Positions 33,201-34,012 of a stretch of 34,012 nucleotides of DNA are shown piece after piece; the stretch's first letter is position 1, and every line of letters begins with the position of its first letter. The stretch is from Candidatus Rifleibacteriota bacterium (GTDB taxonomy: Bacteria > Muiribacteriota > Ozemobacteria > Ozemobacterales > Ozemobacteraceae). Below the pieces are notes generated by a model. The model worked only from the letters and a program-made list of their open reading frames with translations, had not been told where the DNA came from and searched no databases. Location of the stretch: contig JAQUZA010000003.1 of the NCBI GenBank assembly GCA_028691595.1, positions 1-34,012 on the forward strand. The letters run 5' to 3'. Position numbers and translations under genes: made by a program.

Positions 33201-33229
33201 TTGTGAACGTCAGCAAGATACTGTATAAT
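33201..33229 (+). promoter_or_regulatory. Sigma-70 promoter for the right-edge gene
   Basis: TTGTGA, 17 bases, TATAAT. The transcript start would be near 33236, about 39 bases before the GTG at 33275. Confidence 0.65.
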
Positions 33230-33274
33230 ACCAGACGGTCTGGCAAAAATCGACTGAATTATCGGAGAACCAGA

Positions 33275-34012
33275 GTGTATCTTTTAAAGCTCACAGAAAT
33301 GCTTCGCAGAATTTTTGCTGATTTTGCAGTTCCTGAACTGCCAGCGTTTCCAGCTCCCCTGGTTGAGCCATGGTGTCACCCCGATATCTATTTATCGATT
33401 GCAGGCCGGGGCATCGGTTCATGCTTTGCATTTCAGATTCCTGTTACAGCTGCTGGTTTTCTTGCTGATCAGTCTTGCAACAATCACGATCTGGTATGGT
33501 TTGCAGGTTTGCAGAACGGTGAATATCTCAAGACCGTCTCTGATTTTCTTCAGATTTTGCAGAAAGAATTGTTTTTAAAAGATGAAAATGCAGTGTTTTC
33601 TATTCTGGCCGATTCGCGGCGAAAGTTTCTCCCCTTCGAGGAGGGCAGCAGCTGGAAAATTTTCCTGGCAGGGGTGGAATGCGGCAGAATGACTGTTTAT
33701 GCCGGAATTCCGGGGGTTAACACTGATAATAGAATGGCCCCCGTTTTGATTCTTAACCTGAGAGCCATCGCCCGCATTTCCGATTCTTCTGATTACCTCC
33801 AGGAGATAAGCTGGTCACCAGGGGTGGGCGTTGAGCGACTGGCTGTTTTTAACGCCTGGAATCCGGGGTTGCCGACCTCTGAATGTTCTTTAAGCGAGGT
33901 AAAAGATGAGATCAATAAGATTTCTAATGCTTCAGATGCAAACCCTGAAGCTAAATTGTGCCACCTTCTCGGCATCTATGGCGCTTATGCCCGGGTAATA
34001 AATCAGAATCAG
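33275..34012 (+). CDS. Hypothetical protein, 3' end cut by window edge
   Basis: A frame open for 246 codons from the GTG at 33275 to the last base. The GTG is supported by GGAG 9 bases upstream and a good promoter; no ATG gives a better start. No signal peptide or membrane helix is seen near the N-terminus (YLLKLTEMLRRIFADFAVP). The visible part has alternating hydrophobic strands (IYLSIAGRGIGSCFAFQIPV, DLVWFAGLQNGEYLK, WKIFLAGVECGRMTVYAGI), suggesting an alpha/beta soluble protein. I do not recognise the family. The neighbours (thioredoxin, ymdB) are divergent or convergent and do not suggest a role. Confidence 0.8.
   Translation, partial: MYLLKLTEMLRRIFADFAVPELPAFPAPLVEPWCHPDIYLSIAGRGIGSCFAFQIPVTAAGFLADQSCNNHDLVWFAGLQNGEYLKTVSDFLQILQKELFLKDENAVFSILADSRRKFLPFEEGSSWKIFLAGVECGRMTVYAGIPGVNTDNRMAPVLILNLRAIARISDSSDYLQEISWSPGVGVERLAVFNAWNPGLPTSECSLSEVKDEINKISNASDANPEAKLCHLLGIYGAYARVINQNQ

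Noticed and set aside
1..34012. tRNA, rRNA, CRISPR, insertion sequence or prophage.
   Set aside because: GGTTCGA occurs only inside the dispersed repeat without a cloverleaf. I saw no spaced direct repeats, transposase or integrase frames, or phage structural genes.

Overview
The window is ordinary bacterial chromosome of moderate GC (about half). Genes are dense and sit on both strands. Exported proteins carry classical lipoboxes, there is a periplasmic-type SurA/PpiC foldase, and starts have good Shine-Dalgarno sites, so a diderm bacterium is likely. RNase Y with a YmdB-type phosphoesterase, FlgM/FliA-like promoter sequences, and a bacterial microcompartment with Fe-S redox proteins suggest a deep-branching, probably anaerobic or fermentative heterotroph. 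The phylum cannot be fixed from sequence reading alone. I saw no phage, insertion sequence, CRISPR array, tRNA or rRNA.

Layout. 1-4.4 kb: three paralogous lipoproteins, one of them leftward and cut by the window edge. They face each other across a 614-base gap that holds a mobile-looking repeat and two divergent promoters of sigma-28 type. 4.4-13.3 kb (minus strand): a bacterial microcompartment (BMC) locus. In transcription order it has two small membrane proteins, a triosephosphate-isomerase-like protein of unknown function, PduL, a BMC-H hexamer, a BMC-P pentamer, a PduP/EutE aldehyde dehydrogenase, PduS, a PduT-type BMC-T, RpiB, and DeoB behind its own promoter. 13.4-13.7 kb: a 6S RNA gene with its terminator. 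13.8-18.3 kb: uvrB, a DppA-type D-aminopeptidase and a sigma-54 activator. 18.3-21.6 kb: a zinc-ribbon/TPR protein, a GNAT-like protein and an MscS channel fused to a cyclic-nucleotide-binding domain. 21.6-25.8 kb: a second copy of the repeat, a CxxCxxCC protein, pyruvate kinase and a TPR protein. 25.8-34 kb: a PgeF/YfiH protein, a fibronectin-III lipoprotein, a tandem-duplicated PpiC foldase, RNase Y, YmdB, a thioredoxin and an edge-truncated unknown gene.

How the genes work together. The BMC looks like a metabolosome for sugar phosphates or nucleosides (the SPU type, as I recall the class). DeoB would interconvert (deoxy)ribose 1- and 5-phosphates and RpiB would act on pentose phosphates. 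An aldolase, not present here, would release acetaldehyde. The encapsulated dehydrogenase and PduL would turn the aldehyde into acetyl-CoA and acetyl-phosphate, with PduS and PduT passing electrons through the shell. The most unusual part is the first enzyme-like gene of the locus. Its C-terminal half is recognisably triosephosphate isomerase but lacks the catalytic Lys and His, and it is joined to a different N-terminal region.

A second theme is a set of three sigma-28-like promoters, all with 11-base spacing. They lie in front of two lipoprotein transcription units and the MscS/cNMP channel, which suggests that these surface genes belong to a motility-type regulon.
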